From the NCBI RefSeq assembly GCF_900091315.1, contig NZ_FLSP01000060.1, forward strand, positions 1 through 53,163: DNA of 53,163 nucleotides. Direction: 5' to 3'. The notes below the pieces were generated by a model. The model saw nothing but the letters and a program-made list of their open reading frames with translations. It was not told the origin of the DNA and did not search any database. The translations under genes and the position numbers were made by a program. This DNA is from Streptomyces sp. DI166. GTDB taxonomy: Bacteria; Actinomycetota; Actinomycetes; Streptomycetales; Streptomycetaceae. Positions 42,978 to 50,737 of the stretch are shown in pieces; within the stretch, counting starts at the first letter, position 1, and each line of letters begins with the position of its first letter.

Positions 42978-43106
42978 GATGCTCCTTCGACGGGTCTGTC
43001 TGGTGGGAACGGTGACTGTCCGACCGGCTGTGATCTCCGGCCTCGGACGCAGTGACTACCGCTCGAAGTCCGCGAAGGTTGCGGAGGGATAACGTAAAGA
43101 GTTGGC

Positions 43107-43119
43107 AATGCGTCGCATT
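43107..43119. promoter_or_regulatory. 13-nt palindrome in the 42978-43314 gap
   Basis: A perfect AATGCG-T-CGCATT palindrome about 130 nt upstream of the secreted-protein gene, within an A+T-richer stretch. The rest of the 337-nt gap holds no gene. It is a candidate operator only. Confidence 0.2.
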
Positions 43120-43314
43120 ATCTGCTGTGGATAAAAACGGGCAAAGAGATCGCGCGCGGGAACGCCTGCCGAATCCTTACAGCCCTTTGTCGCCAAGGGA
43201 TTTGCAGGAACGGGGAACGAATGCGACGGCACACGGGGAAATCGTGGACCCGCCGCCTCGCGGGATAACCCGCGCGGATGACGCCCCGTACTACTGCTCG
43301 ATCTGCGGCGCGAT

Positions 43315-44304
43315 CTATTGCGCGGTCACGATGCGGACGGACCCGGCGTCCTTCTCCGCGCCCGCCGCGCCCTCGGACACGACCGGACGCCACGGGCTGC
43401 CGGTCGTCCGCCCGGCGGTCCACTCAAGACCCGCGTACGTCACCCGCTCTATCCGCAGCGCCGAGGCGTTGGCGACGGCCCAGTGCGCGAGCTGCCAGCC
43501 GCGCTGCTCCGCCGTGCGCGCACCGTCCTTGGACACCGGCAGCGTCAGCGTGCGCCCGTCCCGCACGCCCTGGGCCGTGTCGCCGCCGCCCGCGCCGACC
43601 ACGGCACCGGCGGGCTTCAGCACGTCCTGCCCGAAGTCCCGTGCCAGCGCGGTGCGCACCGGGTCGGTGCCCCGGACCGGGGCCTCGCCCAGGCGCCCCT
43701 CGCAGGTCAGGGTGGCAGCGGAACGTCCGGTCAGGGCGGCGGCCAGCAGCTCGGCGTCCGGCTCGTGCTTGGCGTACGCGTCCGGGTAGCCGCTGCGCTG
43801 CACGCGCTGCGCGGCCTCGGTGAGCGGCAGCTCGGTGTAGTCCTCCACCTTCACCAGGTGGTCGTAGAACTCCCCAGCCGCGTACGTCGGGTCCATGATC
43901 TGCTTCTCGCTGCCCCAGCCCTGCGATGGCCGCTGCTGGAACAGGCCCAGGGAGTCGCGGTCGCCGTGGGAGATGTTGCGCAGCGCGGACTCCTGCAGCG
44001 CGGTCGCGAGCGCTATCGTCACCGCCCGCTCGGGCAGCCCGCGCCCGGTGCCGACGGCGGCGATCGTCGCCGCGTTCACCGCCTGCTCCGGCGAGAACTC
44101 GTACTCCGCTCTGCCGTCGTCGCCCGAGACGACCCGGCAGCCCGGCGAACCGGCGCCTCCGGTGACGTACTGCACCACGAGATAGCCCGCTACGGCGAGC
44201 AGGACCACGAAGGCCGCCGTCAGTCGGAAGAGGCGGCCACGACGTCGGGAAGTGGGGGACGGCTCTGGCACGCGTACAAGGTACTGGAGAGTAGAACGGG
44301 CCAT
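43315..44304 (-). CDS. Membrane-anchored protein with lysozyme/transglycosylase-like domain
   Basis: A 329-residue protein with one N-terminal membrane helix (about 27-47) and an extracytoplasmic part. The lysozyme-like fold is suggested by ALATALQESALRNISHGD (candidate catalytic Glu), then SLGLFQQRPSQGWG and the AAGEFYDHLVKV segment, as in soluble lytic transglycosylases. A C-terminal part with WQLAHWAVANASALRIERVTY is shared with Streptomyces homologues that are sometimes labelled heavy-metal transporters, which the sequence does not support. The ATG at 44304 begins the protein; the frame is open far upstream over dapE, but that is an antisense artefact. It is divergent from dapE. Confidence 0.87.
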   Translation of the reverse strand: MARSTLQYLVRVPEPSPTSRRRGRLFRLTAAFVVLLAVAGYLVVQYVTGGAGSPGCRVVSGDDGRAEYEFSPEQAVNAATIAAVGTGRGLPERAVTIALATALQESALRNISHGDRDSLGLFQQRPSQGWGSEKQIMDPTYAAGEFYDHLVKVEDYTELPLTEAAQRVQRSGYPDAYAKHEPDAELLAAALTGRSAATLTCEGRLGEAPVRGTDPVRTALARDFGQDVLKPAGAVVGAGGGDTAQGVRDGRTLTLPVSKDGARTAEQRGWQLAHWAVANASALRIERVTYAGLEWTAGRTTGSPWRPVVSEGAAGAEKDAGSVRIVTAQ

Positions 44305-44355
44305 CGAGAGTCGTCCGGAAACTGCCGGTGACCACGGGGCGCTAGGGTCGGGGCC

Positions 44356-45435
44356 ATGCCCGACACCCCGCTTGACCTCACGCTGGACGCCGCGCTGCTG
44401 ACCGCGCGGCTCGTCGACTTCCCCTCCGAGAGCGGCACCGAGAAGCCCCTCGCGGACGCGATCGAGACCGCGCTGCGCGCCCTGCCGCACCTCACGGTCG
44501 ACCGGTACGGCAACAACGTCGTGGCGCGCACCGACCTCGGCCGCGCCGAGCGCGTGATCCTGGCCGGCCACATCGACACCGTGCCCATCGCGGACAACGT
44601 CCCGTCCCGGCTCGACGACGACGGCATCCTGTGGGGCTGCGGCACCTGCGACATGAAGTCCGGGGTCGCGGTACAGCTGCGCATCGCCGCCACCGTCCCG
44701 GCCCCCAACCGCGACCTGACCTTCGTCTTCTACGACAACGAAGAGGTCGCCGCACACCTCAACGGGCTGCGGCATGTGGCCGAGGCCCACCCCGACTGGC
44801 TGGCCGGGGACTTCGCGGTGCTGCTGGAGCCGTCCGACGGCCAGGTCGAGGGCGGCTGCCAGGGCACGCTCCGGGTACTGCTGAGGACCAAGGGGGAGCG
44901 GGCGCACTCGGCACGCGGCTGGATGGGCTCCAACGCCATCCACGCCGCCGCCCCGATCCTGGCCCGCCTCGCCGCGTACGAGCCCCGCTGGCCGGTCATC
45001 GACGGCCTGGAGTACCGCGAGGGCCTCAACGCCGTCGGTATCTCCGGCGGGGTCGCGGGCAACGTCATCCCCGACGAGTGCGTGGTCACGGTCAACTTCC
45101 GCTACGCCCCCGACCGCACCGAGGAGGAGGCGCTGGCTCACGTCCACGAGGTGTTCGCGGACTGCGGCGTGGAGGAGTTCGTCGTCGACGACCACAGCCC
45201 CGGCGCGCTGCCCGGCCTGTCCCACCCGGCCGCGGCGGCCTTCATCGACGCGGTGGGCGGCACGCCCATGCCCAAGTACGGCTGGACCGACGTCTCCCGC
45301 TTCTCGGCACTGGGAGTCCCCGCGGTCAATTACGGCCCCGGGAACCCGCATCTGGCGCACAAGCGGGACGAGCGGGTGGAGACGGCGAAGATCATCGAGG
45401 CGGAACAGCGGCTGAGGTCCTGGCTGACGGCGTAG
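44356..45435 (+). CDS. dapE: Succinyl-diaminopimelate desuccinylase
   Basis: A 359-residue zinc M20-family hydrolase that releases succinate to give LL-diaminopimelate for lysine and cell-wall synthesis. Metal-binding motifs: AGHIDTVP, WGCGTCDMKSGVAV, YDNEEV (catalytic Glu) and LLEPSDGQVEGGCQGT, with the C-terminal His in GNPHLAHKRDE. It corresponds to the actinobacterial DapE type and lies near dapC. Confidence 0.95.
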   Translation: MPDTPLDLTLDAALLTARLVDFPSESGTEKPLADAIETALRALPHLTVDRYGNNVVARTDLGRAERVILAGHIDTVPIADNVPSRLDDDGILWGCGTCDMKSGVAVQLRIAATVPAPNRDLTFVFYDNEEVAAHLNGLRHVAEAHPDWLAGDFAVLLEPSDGQVEGGCQGTLRVLLRTKGERAHSARGWMGSNAIHAAAPILARLAAYEPRWPVIDGLEYREGLNAVGISGGVAGNVIPDECVVTVNFRYAPDRTEEEALAHVHEVFADCGVEEFVVDDHSPGALPGLSHPAAAAFIDAVGGTPMPKYGWTDVSRFSALGVPAVNYGPGNPHLAHKRDERVETAKIIEAEQRLRSWLTA

Positions 45436-45538
45436 GAGTACGTTTGTCAGGGCGGAACCGGACATACCAATGTCCCCCCTCCGTAACCCGCGTAGATCTA
45501 CGCTGAGGTGGAACGCACGCACGACGGAGGGAGCGCGT

Positions 45539-46297
45539 ATGGCTACCGGGAATCCCGCGGGCAAGAAGCAGCCGCCGGAGGAGCAGCGCCTGGGTCCGGT
45601 CCTCCGACGGCGGTCCCAGGTCACCCGCAGTACGACCGACCAGCGGCTGCTGGACGCGGGCGGGCCGTCCGACTGGGTGCACACCGACCCCTGGCGGGTG
45701 CTGCGCATCCAGTCGGAGTTCATTGAGGGCTTCGGCACGCTGGCCGAGCTGCCGCCGGCGATCAGCGTGTTCGGCTCGGCCCGGACTCCGGTCGACTCTC
45801 CCGAGTACGACGCGGGCGTCCGCCTCGGGCGGGGCCTGGTGGAGGCGGGGTTCGCGGTCATCACCGGAGGGGGCCCCGGCGCGATGGAGGCCGCCAACAA
45901 GGGGGCCTGCGAGGCGAGCGGGATCTCGGTCGGCCTCGGCATCGAGCTGCCCTTCGAGCAGGGGCTGAACCCGTACGTCGACATCGGGTTGAACTTCCGG
46001 TACTTCTTCGTCCGGAAGATGATGTTCGTCAAGTACGCCCAGGGCTTCGTGGTCCTGCCCGGCGGCCTCGGCACGCTCGACGAACTCTTCGAGGCCCTGA
46101 CCCTGGTCCAGACCCAGAAGGTCACCCGGTTCCCGATCGTCCTCTTCGGCACGTCCTACTGGGGCGGCCTGGTCGACTGGCTGAAGAACACCCTCATCGC
46201 CCAGGGCAAGGCCTCCGAAAAGGACCTCCTCCTCTTCCACGTCACGGACGACGTGGACGAGGCGGTGGCGTTGGTCTCGAAGGAAGCAGGCCGCTGA
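45539..46297 (+). CDS. LOG-family (TIGR00730) Rossmann-fold nucleotide hydrolase-like protein
   Basis: A 252-residue protein with the diagnostic PGGLGTLDELFE motif at about 174-185 and the GGGPGAMEAANKGA phosphate loop. Relatives are phosphoribohydrolases that release cytokinins or other bases from nucleotides; many were once called lysine decarboxylases. The first 55 residues (RRRSQVTRSTTDQRLLD and around) are a basic extension. The ATG at 45539 is chosen for its GGAGGGAG site 6-13 nt upstream. It is followed by a large palindromic repeat. Confidence 0.93.
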   Translation: MATGNPAGKKQPPEEQRLGPVLRRRSQVTRSTTDQRLLDAGGPSDWVHTDPWRVLRIQSEFIEGFGTLAELPPAISVFGSARTPVDSPEYDAGVRLGRGLVEAGFAVITGGGPGAMEAANKGACEASGISVGLGIELPFEQGLNPYVDIGLNFRYFFVRKMMFVKYAQGFVVLPGGLGTLDELFEALTLVQTQKVTRFPIVLFGTSYWGGLVDWLKNTLIAQGKASEKDLLLFHVTDDVDEAVALVSKEAGR

Positions 46298-46376
46298 CGC
46301 ACGGGGCGGCGGAGCCAGGCTTTCCTCGCCCCCGCCGCCCCTACCCTCCCCCAGAGGGGGGACCCCCCACCGTCCC

Positions 46377-46500
46377 CTGGGGGCTCCGCCCCCAGACCCC
46401 CGATCGGCCCTGAAGGGGCCTCGTCCTCAAACGCCGGACGGGCTGAAATCAGCCCCTCCGGCGTTTGAGGAGCGGGGGTCCAGGGGGCAGAGCCCCCTGG
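46377..46500. repeat. Streptomyces-type intergenic palindromic repeat between convergent genes
   Basis: Three hairpins in the 240-nt gap 46298-46537: 46377-46395 (8-bp stem), 46424-46471 (15-bp plus 7-bp stem with one mismatch and a 2-nt loop, containing CCTCAAACGCCGG and its complement) and 46480-46500 (9-bp stem). The outer hairpins are imperfect inverted copies of each other, so the whole is palindromic. This is a repeat type I recall being scattered through Streptomyces genomes. It can act as bidirectional terminator for the LOG and folP genes. Confidence 0.9.
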
Positions 46501-46537
46501 GATGGGACGGGTAGGGGCGGCGGGGCGAAAAAGCCCT

Positions 46538-47398
46538 CTACGCCAGCCCCCGCCTCGCCACCGCCGGCGGACGGTGGCCCGCGATCGACGCCACCATGTC
46601 CACCACCTGCCGCGTCTCCGCGACCTCGTGCACCCGGTACACCTGCGCCCCCAACCACGCGGACACCGCGGTCGTGGCGAGCGTCCCCACCACCCGCTCC
46701 TTGACCGGCCGGTCCAGCGTCTCGCCCACAAAATCCTTGTTGGACAGCGACACCAGCACAGGCCACCCCGTCGCGACCATCTCCCCCAGCCGCCGAGTCG
46801 CCTCCAGACTGTGCCGCGTGTTCTTCCCGAAGTCGTGCCCGGGATCGATCATCACCGACTCCCGAGGCACCCCAAGAGCCACGGCCCGCTCGGCCAACCC
46901 CACGGTCACCCGCAGAATGTCCGCCATCACGTCGTCGTACTCGACCCGATGCGGCCGCGTACGGGGCTCGGCGCCCCCGGCATGCGTACACACCAGCCCC
47001 ACCCGATACCGCGCCGCCACCTCCGCCAGCCGGGGATCAACCCCACCCCACGCGTCGTTCAGCACATCGGCCCCGGCCTCGCACACGGCCTCCCCGACCT
47101 CGGCACGCCACGTGTCCACGGAGATCACGACATCCGGGAACCGGCGCCGCACCTCCGCCACGAAGCCCACGGTCCGCCGCACCTCCTCCGCCGCGGACAC
47201 CTCCTCGCCGGGCCCGGCCTTCACCCCGCCGATGTCGATGATCGCGGCGCCCTCCGCCACGGCCTGCTCCACGCGCGCGAGGGCGGGCTCGTCGTGGAAG
47301 GTGGCCCCCTGGTCGTAGAAGGAGTCGGGCGTCCGGTTCACGATCGCCATGATCACCGGCTCATGCGTGTCGAACTCACGCCGTCCCAGCCTGAGCAT
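46538..47398 (-). CDS. folP2: Dihydropteroate synthase paralogue, FolP2 type
   Basis: A 286-residue TIM-barrel of the DHPS family. It keeps the frame of the pterin/pABA motifs (DIGGVKAGPG, SVDTWRAEVGEAV, LNDAWGG, DPGHDFGKN) but has NRTPDSFYDQG in place of the canonical NxTPDSFSDGG and SNKDFVGE in place of the SRKxFLG loop; RVHEV replaces RVHDV. These match mycobacterial FolP2 (Rv1207), reported not to replace DHPS. So activity as a sulfonamide-sensitive DHPS is doubtful. I prefer the ATG at 47398 with GGGAGAGG about 10 nt upstream; the ATG at 47431 has none. Confidence 0.9.
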   Translation of the reverse strand: MLRLGRREFDTHEPVIMAIVNRTPDSFYDQGATFHDEPALARVEQAVAEGAAIIDIGGVKAGPGEEVSAAEEVRRTVGFVAEVRRRFPDVVISVDTWRAEVGEAVCEAGADVLNDAWGGVDPRLAEVAARYRVGLVCTHAGGAEPRTRPHRVEYDDVMADILRVTVGLAERAVALGVPRESVMIDPGHDFGKNTRHSLEATRRLGEMVATGWPVLVSLSNKDFVGETLDRPVKERVVGTLATTAVSAWLGAQVYRVHEVAETRQVVDMVASIAGHRPPAVARRGLA

Positions 47399-47526
47399 CT
47401 GCTGTGAACCTCTCCCGTACGAACTGATCATCGGCCGTCTGCGACCCTAACCGCCGGACTCGCATGGCACGATCGGACCCTGACACACTCGACCGCACAC
47501 TTCACCGACCCTGGGGACCAAAAGCG

Positions 47527-47883
47527 ATGGTTATGTTCTTGTTCCTGGTCGTCGCGCTCGCCGTCGTGGTCGCCGCGGTGACCCTCGCGGTGGTGGGCGG
47601 CGGCGAGGGCGGCGGCCCGCTGCCGGACGCCGCGCCGGAACGCCTCCAGGACTCGCTGCCGTACGACCGCCCCGTGGCCCGCACCGACATCGAGCGTCTC
47701 CGCTTCCCGCTCGCCGCCCGCGGCTACCGCATGTCCGACGTGGACGACGCCCTCAGCCGCCTCGGCGCCGAGCTGGCCGAGCGTGACGCCCGTATCGCCG
47801 ACCTGGAGGCCGCGCTCGCCGGAGCCCGGTCCGCGCGCCCCGGCCCGGTGCCCATGGACAAGCGGCCGGAGGAGAACCGGTGA
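47527..47883 (+). CDS. DivIVA-domain membrane protein
   Basis: A 118-residue protein: one membrane helix at about 3-25, a short linker, then a DivIVA-like segment (TDIERLRFPLAARGYRMSDVDDALSRL) and a coiled coil to the end. DivIVA proteins mark curved membrane and organise tip growth; this short form corresponds to mycobacterial Rv1209. The ATG at 47527 is chosen because GGGGA lies about 9 nt upstream. It overlaps the tag gene by GTGA. Confidence 0.85.
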   Translation: MVMFLFLVVALAVVVAAVTLAVVGGGEGGGPLPDAAPERLQDSLPYDRPVARTDIERLRFPLAARGYRMSDVDDALSRLGAELAERDARIADLEAALAGARSARPGPVPMDKRPEENR

Positions 47884-48467
47884 GCGAGGGCGCCGCCCTG
47901 GCAGGCGCGGACGGTGTGCTGCGCTGCCCCTGGGCCCTGTCCACGCCGGACTACGTGACGTACCACGACGAGGAGTGGGGCCGCCCGGTCCACGGCGACG
48001 ACGCCCTCTTCGAACGCCTGTCCCTGGAGGCGTTCCAGTCGGGCCTGTCCTGGATCACGATCCTGCGCCGCCGCCCCGGCTTCCGCGCGGCCTTCGCCGA
48101 CTTCAAGATCGCGAAGGTGGCCGCCTTCACCGACGAGGACCGCGAGCGCCTCCTCGTCGACGCGGGCATCATCCGCAACCGCGCCAAGATCGACGCCACT
48201 CTCGCCAACGCCCGGGTCCTCGCCGACTGGACCCCGGGCGACCTCGACGAACTGATCTGGTCCCACGCCCCGGAGCCGGGCACGCCGCCCAAAACCCTGG
48301 CCGACGTCCCGGCCGTCACCCCCGAGTCGACGGCCCTGTCCAAGGCCCTGAAGAAACGCGGCCTGCGCTTCGTCGGCCCGACCACCGCGTACGCCCTGAT
48401 GCAGGCATGCGGCCTGGTCAACGACCACCTGGAGGCATGCGGGGCGCGGACCGCACGCCGGGGCTAG
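47880..48467 (+). CDS. tag: DNA-3-methyladenine glycosylase I
   Basis: A 195-residue base-excision repair enzyme (TagI). It shows the zinc/substrate pattern LRCPWALS, TYHDEEWGRPVHGDD and LFERLSLEAFQSGLSWITIL, and RNRAKIDATLANA followed by RFVGPTTAYALMQACGLVNDH, the helix-hairpin part. The GTG start overlaps the preceding stop by four bases, so it is translationally coupled with the DivIVA-like gene. Its stop overlaps that of the convergent enoyl-CoA hydratase gene. Confidence 0.95.
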   Translation: MSEGAALAGADGVLRCPWALSTPDYVTYHDEEWGRPVHGDDALFERLSLEAFQSGLSWITILRRRPGFRAAFADFKIAKVAAFTDEDRERLLVDAGIIRNRAKIDATLANARVLADWTPGDLDELIWSHAPEPGTPPKTLADVPAVTPESTALSKALKKRGLRFVGPTTAYALMQACGLVNDHLEACGARTARRG

Positions 48468-49255
48468 CGGCCCAGGTACTTCGGCCTCTCCTTGTTCACG
48501 AACGCCTGCACCGCGATCGTGTGGTCCTCCGACGCGCCCGCCCGGGTCTGGAGTTCGTCCTCCTTCTCCAGGGTCTCGGCGAAGGAGTGCGAGAAGCCGT
48601 ACGCCACCGACTCCTTGATCGCCGCGTACGCGACCGTCGGGCCCTCGGCCAGCGTCCGGGCGACCTTCTCGGCCTCCGCGGACAGCTCCGCGGCCGGTAC
48701 CAGCCAGCTCGCGATGCCCAGCTCGTAGGCCTCCTGGGCCTTGATATTGCGCGGGAAGAGCAGCAGGTCGGCGGCCCGGCCGGGGCCGACCACGCGGGGC
48801 AGCGTCCAGGAGATGCCGGAGTCCGCGGTCAGGGCGACACCGGCGAACGACGTGTTGAAGGCGGCGGTGTCGGCCACCACCCGGTAGTCCGCGGCCAGGG
48901 CGAAGCCGAAGCCCGCGCCGGCGGCAACGCCGTTGACCCCGGCCACGACCGGCTTGGGCATCTCGGTCAGTGCCCGAGCGATCGGGTTGTAGTGCTCGCG
49001 CACCGTGCTCATCACCTGACCGGACCCCTCGGCCAGCAGTCCGATGTGCTCCTTCAGGTCCTGCCCCACACAGAAGGCCCGGTCCCCGGCCGCGGTCAGC
49101 AGCACGGCCCGCACTGAGGAGTCGGCACCCGCCGCCGTCACCGCCTCGCGCAGGGCGACCTTGGTCTCGATGTTCAGCGCGTTCATCGCCTCGGGGCGGT
49201 TCAGCGTGATCGTCGCGAGCCCGTCGCTCACCTCGTAGAGCACGGTGTCGGCCAT
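48464..49255 (-). CDS. Enoyl-CoA hydratase/isomerase family protein (PaaG-like)
   Basis: A 263-residue crotonase-fold enzyme. The oxyanion-hole motifs are FCVGQDLKEH (about 62-71) and NGVAAGAGFGFALAADYR (about 109-126). The acid/base position reads VALTADSGISWTLPRVVG, where the aspartate resembles PaaG-type isomerases rather than the two-glutamate hydratases. A role in acyl- or phenylacetyl-CoA metabolism is plausible; no paa genes are adjacent. The ATG has GGGGATA 6-12 nt upstream. Confidence 0.92.
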   Translation of the reverse strand: MADTVLYEVSDGLATITLNRPEAMNALNIETKVALREAVTAAGADSSVRAVLLTAAGDRAFCVGQDLKEHIGLLAEGSGQVMSTVREHYNPIARALTEMPKPVVAGVNGVAAGAGFGFALAADYRVVADTAAFNTSFAGVALTADSGISWTLPRVVGPGRAADLLLFPRNIKAQEAYELGIASWLVPAAELSAEAEKVARTLAEGPTVAYAAIKESVAYGFSHSFAETLEKEDELQTRAGASEDHTIAVQAFVNKERPKYLGR

Positions 49256-49467
49256 GGTGTATCCCCTTTGATGTCGCGGCTCATCTGTGCGGCTGGTGTC
49301 TCAGGACAGCATGGCGGAGATCGCCGGGGGCGCACGTGTGACCTGCGTCAAAGAAATCCGGCCGGTTTCCGAACGGCGGACACGTGTGGGGTGGCGCAGT
49401 ATCGCAGTCACATCGCCGAATTGAGTGGTTTTGCTCGGGCGCGTTGCCCAAGCGATGCCGACTGATG

Positions 49468-49498
49468 TTGGTCATCGGGTCCTGCGATGCGGGATAAT
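49468..49498 (+). promoter_or_regulatory. Candidate promoter of the DUF3117 gene
   Basis: TTGGTC (49468-49473) and GATAAT (49493-49498) with a 19-nt spacer, 114 nt before the DUF3117 ATG. The rest of the 49256-49611 gap holds no gene. Spacing is a little long for the main sigma factor. Confidence 0.4.
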
Positions 49499-49611
49499 GG
49501 CTGGGAAGCAATGTGTTCGATGCCGGTGTCGCGTGTCTCTCAGGGACCGCGCATGCCCTCCATGGGGCCGTCGGCTTTGACGATGAGCTGGTTTCAGGAA
49601 GGGGAACGAGC

Positions 49612-49779
49612 ATGGCGGCCATGAAGCCGCGGACGGGCGATGGCCCGCTCGAGGTGACCAAGGAGGGGCGGGGCATCGTCATGCGCGTTCCGCTCGAAGG
49701 CGGCGGTCGACTCGTCGTCGAGCTGACCCCTGACGAGGCCGACGCGCTCGGCGACGCCCTCAAGAAGGTCGTCGGCTGA
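49612..49779 (+). CDS. DUF3117 small conserved protein
   Basis: A 55-residue protein, MAAMKPRTGDGPLEVTKEG and onwards, with GGGRLVVELTPDEADALGDAL, a single compact alpha/beta unit. It is a highly conserved actinobacterial protein (mycobacterial Rv1211) of unknown function. The ATG at 49612 is chosen for AAGGGGAACG just upstream and because the conserved domain begins there. It is monocistronic between its own promoter candidate and a strong terminator. Confidence 0.93.
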   Translation: MAAMKPRTGDGPLEVTKEGRGIVMRVPLEGGGRLVVELTPDEADALGDALKKVVG

Positions 49780-49801
49780 CGCGCAAGCGACCATATCCTT
49801 T

Positions 49802-49844
49802 CAGCTGCCCCGGCATCGTAATCAGGTGCCGGGGCAGCTGTTTT
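49802..49844 (+). terminator. Intrinsic terminator after the DUF3117 gene
   Basis: A perfect 14-bp stem (49802-49815 with 49827-49840) with an 11-nt loop, followed by TTTT (49841-49844). Confidence 0.93.
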
Positions 49845-49876
49845 CCCGGCCCTGACCTGGGGCGATGTGCCGTTCC

Positions 49877-50509
49877 TCAGCGCTTGACCGCGCACAGCAG
49901 GCCGTCGCCCACCGGCAGCAGCGACGGCACCAGGCCCTGGCTCTCGCGCACCGTGCGCAGCAGCTCCCGCAGCCGCAGTACCTCGGTGGGCTGCGGCCCC
50001 GAGTCGACGGTGCGGCCGTGCGCGAAGACGCCCTCGAAGACCACCAGGCCACCCGGACGCAGCAGGCGCAACGATTCAGCGAGGTAGTCGAGGAACTCCA
50101 GCCGGTCGCCGTCGCAGAAGACGAGGTCGTAGCCGGCGTCCGCGAGGCGGGGGAGTACGTCGAGCGCGCGGCCGGGGATGAAGCGGGCGCGATTGCTGGC
50201 GAAGCCGGAGGCGCGGAAGGCCTGCCGGGCGAACTGCTGGTGCTCCGGCTCGGGGTCCACGGTGGTCAGCACCCCGTCCGGGCGCATGCCGTGCAGCAGA
50301 TGAATGCCGGACACGCCGGTCCCGGTACCGATCTCGGCAACCGCTTTCGCGTCCACCGCGGCGGCGAGCAACCGAAGCGCCGCGCCCGTGCTGGGCGACA
50401 CCGAGCGCAGCCCGGCCTCGCGGGCCCGGTCGCGGGCCCAGCGGAGCGCGTCGTCCTCGGCGACAAAGGCGTCGGCGAACGCCCAGCTCGTCTGCCGGTT
50501 GCCGGTAAT
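49877..50509 (-). CDS. O-methyltransferase family protein with apparent ATT start
   Basis: A 210-residue SAM-dependent methyltransferase: motif I VAEIGTGTGVSG, VLTTVDPEPEH, DLVFCDGDRLEFLDYLAESLRLLRPGG. It corresponds to mycobacterial Rv1220c next to sigE. The first standard start in frame (GTG at 50401) would cut off a conserved-looking N terminus (TGNRQTSWAFADAFVAEDDA). Between that GTG and the upstream in-frame stop (50588-50590) there is no ATG, GTG, TTG or CTG; ATT at 50509 sits 6 nt after AGGAG, so it is the best start. The substrate is unknown. It is divergent from sigE. Confidence 0.9.
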   Translation of the reverse strand: MTGNRQTSWAFADAFVAEDDALRWARDRAREAGLRSVSPSTGAALRLLAAAVDAKAVAEIGTGTGVSGIHLLHGMRPDGVLTTVDPEPEHQQFARQAFRASGFASNRARFIPGRALDVLPRLADAGYDLVFCDGDRLEFLDYLAESLRLLRPGGLVVFEGVFAHGRTVDSGPQPTEVLRLRELLRTVRESQGLVPSLLPVGDGLLCAVKR

Positions 50510-50562
50510 GACCCTCTCCTGTCCCCGTGGTTGCCTGGGCGTGACTGTATCCGTTGCGCCCG

Positions 50563-50588
50563 GGAACCCGCAGATGGGACCGGGCGTT
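50563..50588 (+). promoter_or_regulatory. Candidate ECF-type promoter of the sigma factor gene
   Basis: GGAAC (50563-50567), 17-nt spacer, CGTT (50585-50588), matching the general ECF pattern of GGAAC and CGTT-type boxes. It lies about 150 nt before the sigma factor ATG, suggesting autoregulation. It also overlaps the region just upstream of the divergent methyltransferase. Confidence 0.5.
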
Positions 50589-50737
50589 TAGAAGGGTGGG
50601 AGACGTCAGGGGGGACACGGTTGGATCACGATGGCGGGCCGGGGGCCGAGCACATGCTGACGCAGACGCACGAGCCGTATCAGCCCAGATCAAATTCAAG
50701 TAAAACCGCTTATCCGGAGCTAACGGGCGAGGTGGCT

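Noticed and set aside
44305..46152. Upstream extension of the lysozyme-like protein across dapE
   Set aside because: The minus frame is open over dapE and the LOG gene only as a G+C artefact; the protein has a normal N terminus with a membrane helix at 44304.
49281..49895. A 204-codon minus-strand frame over the DUF3117 gene
   Set aside because: It crosses a conserved gene, its promoter and its terminator; composition is that of a shadow frame.
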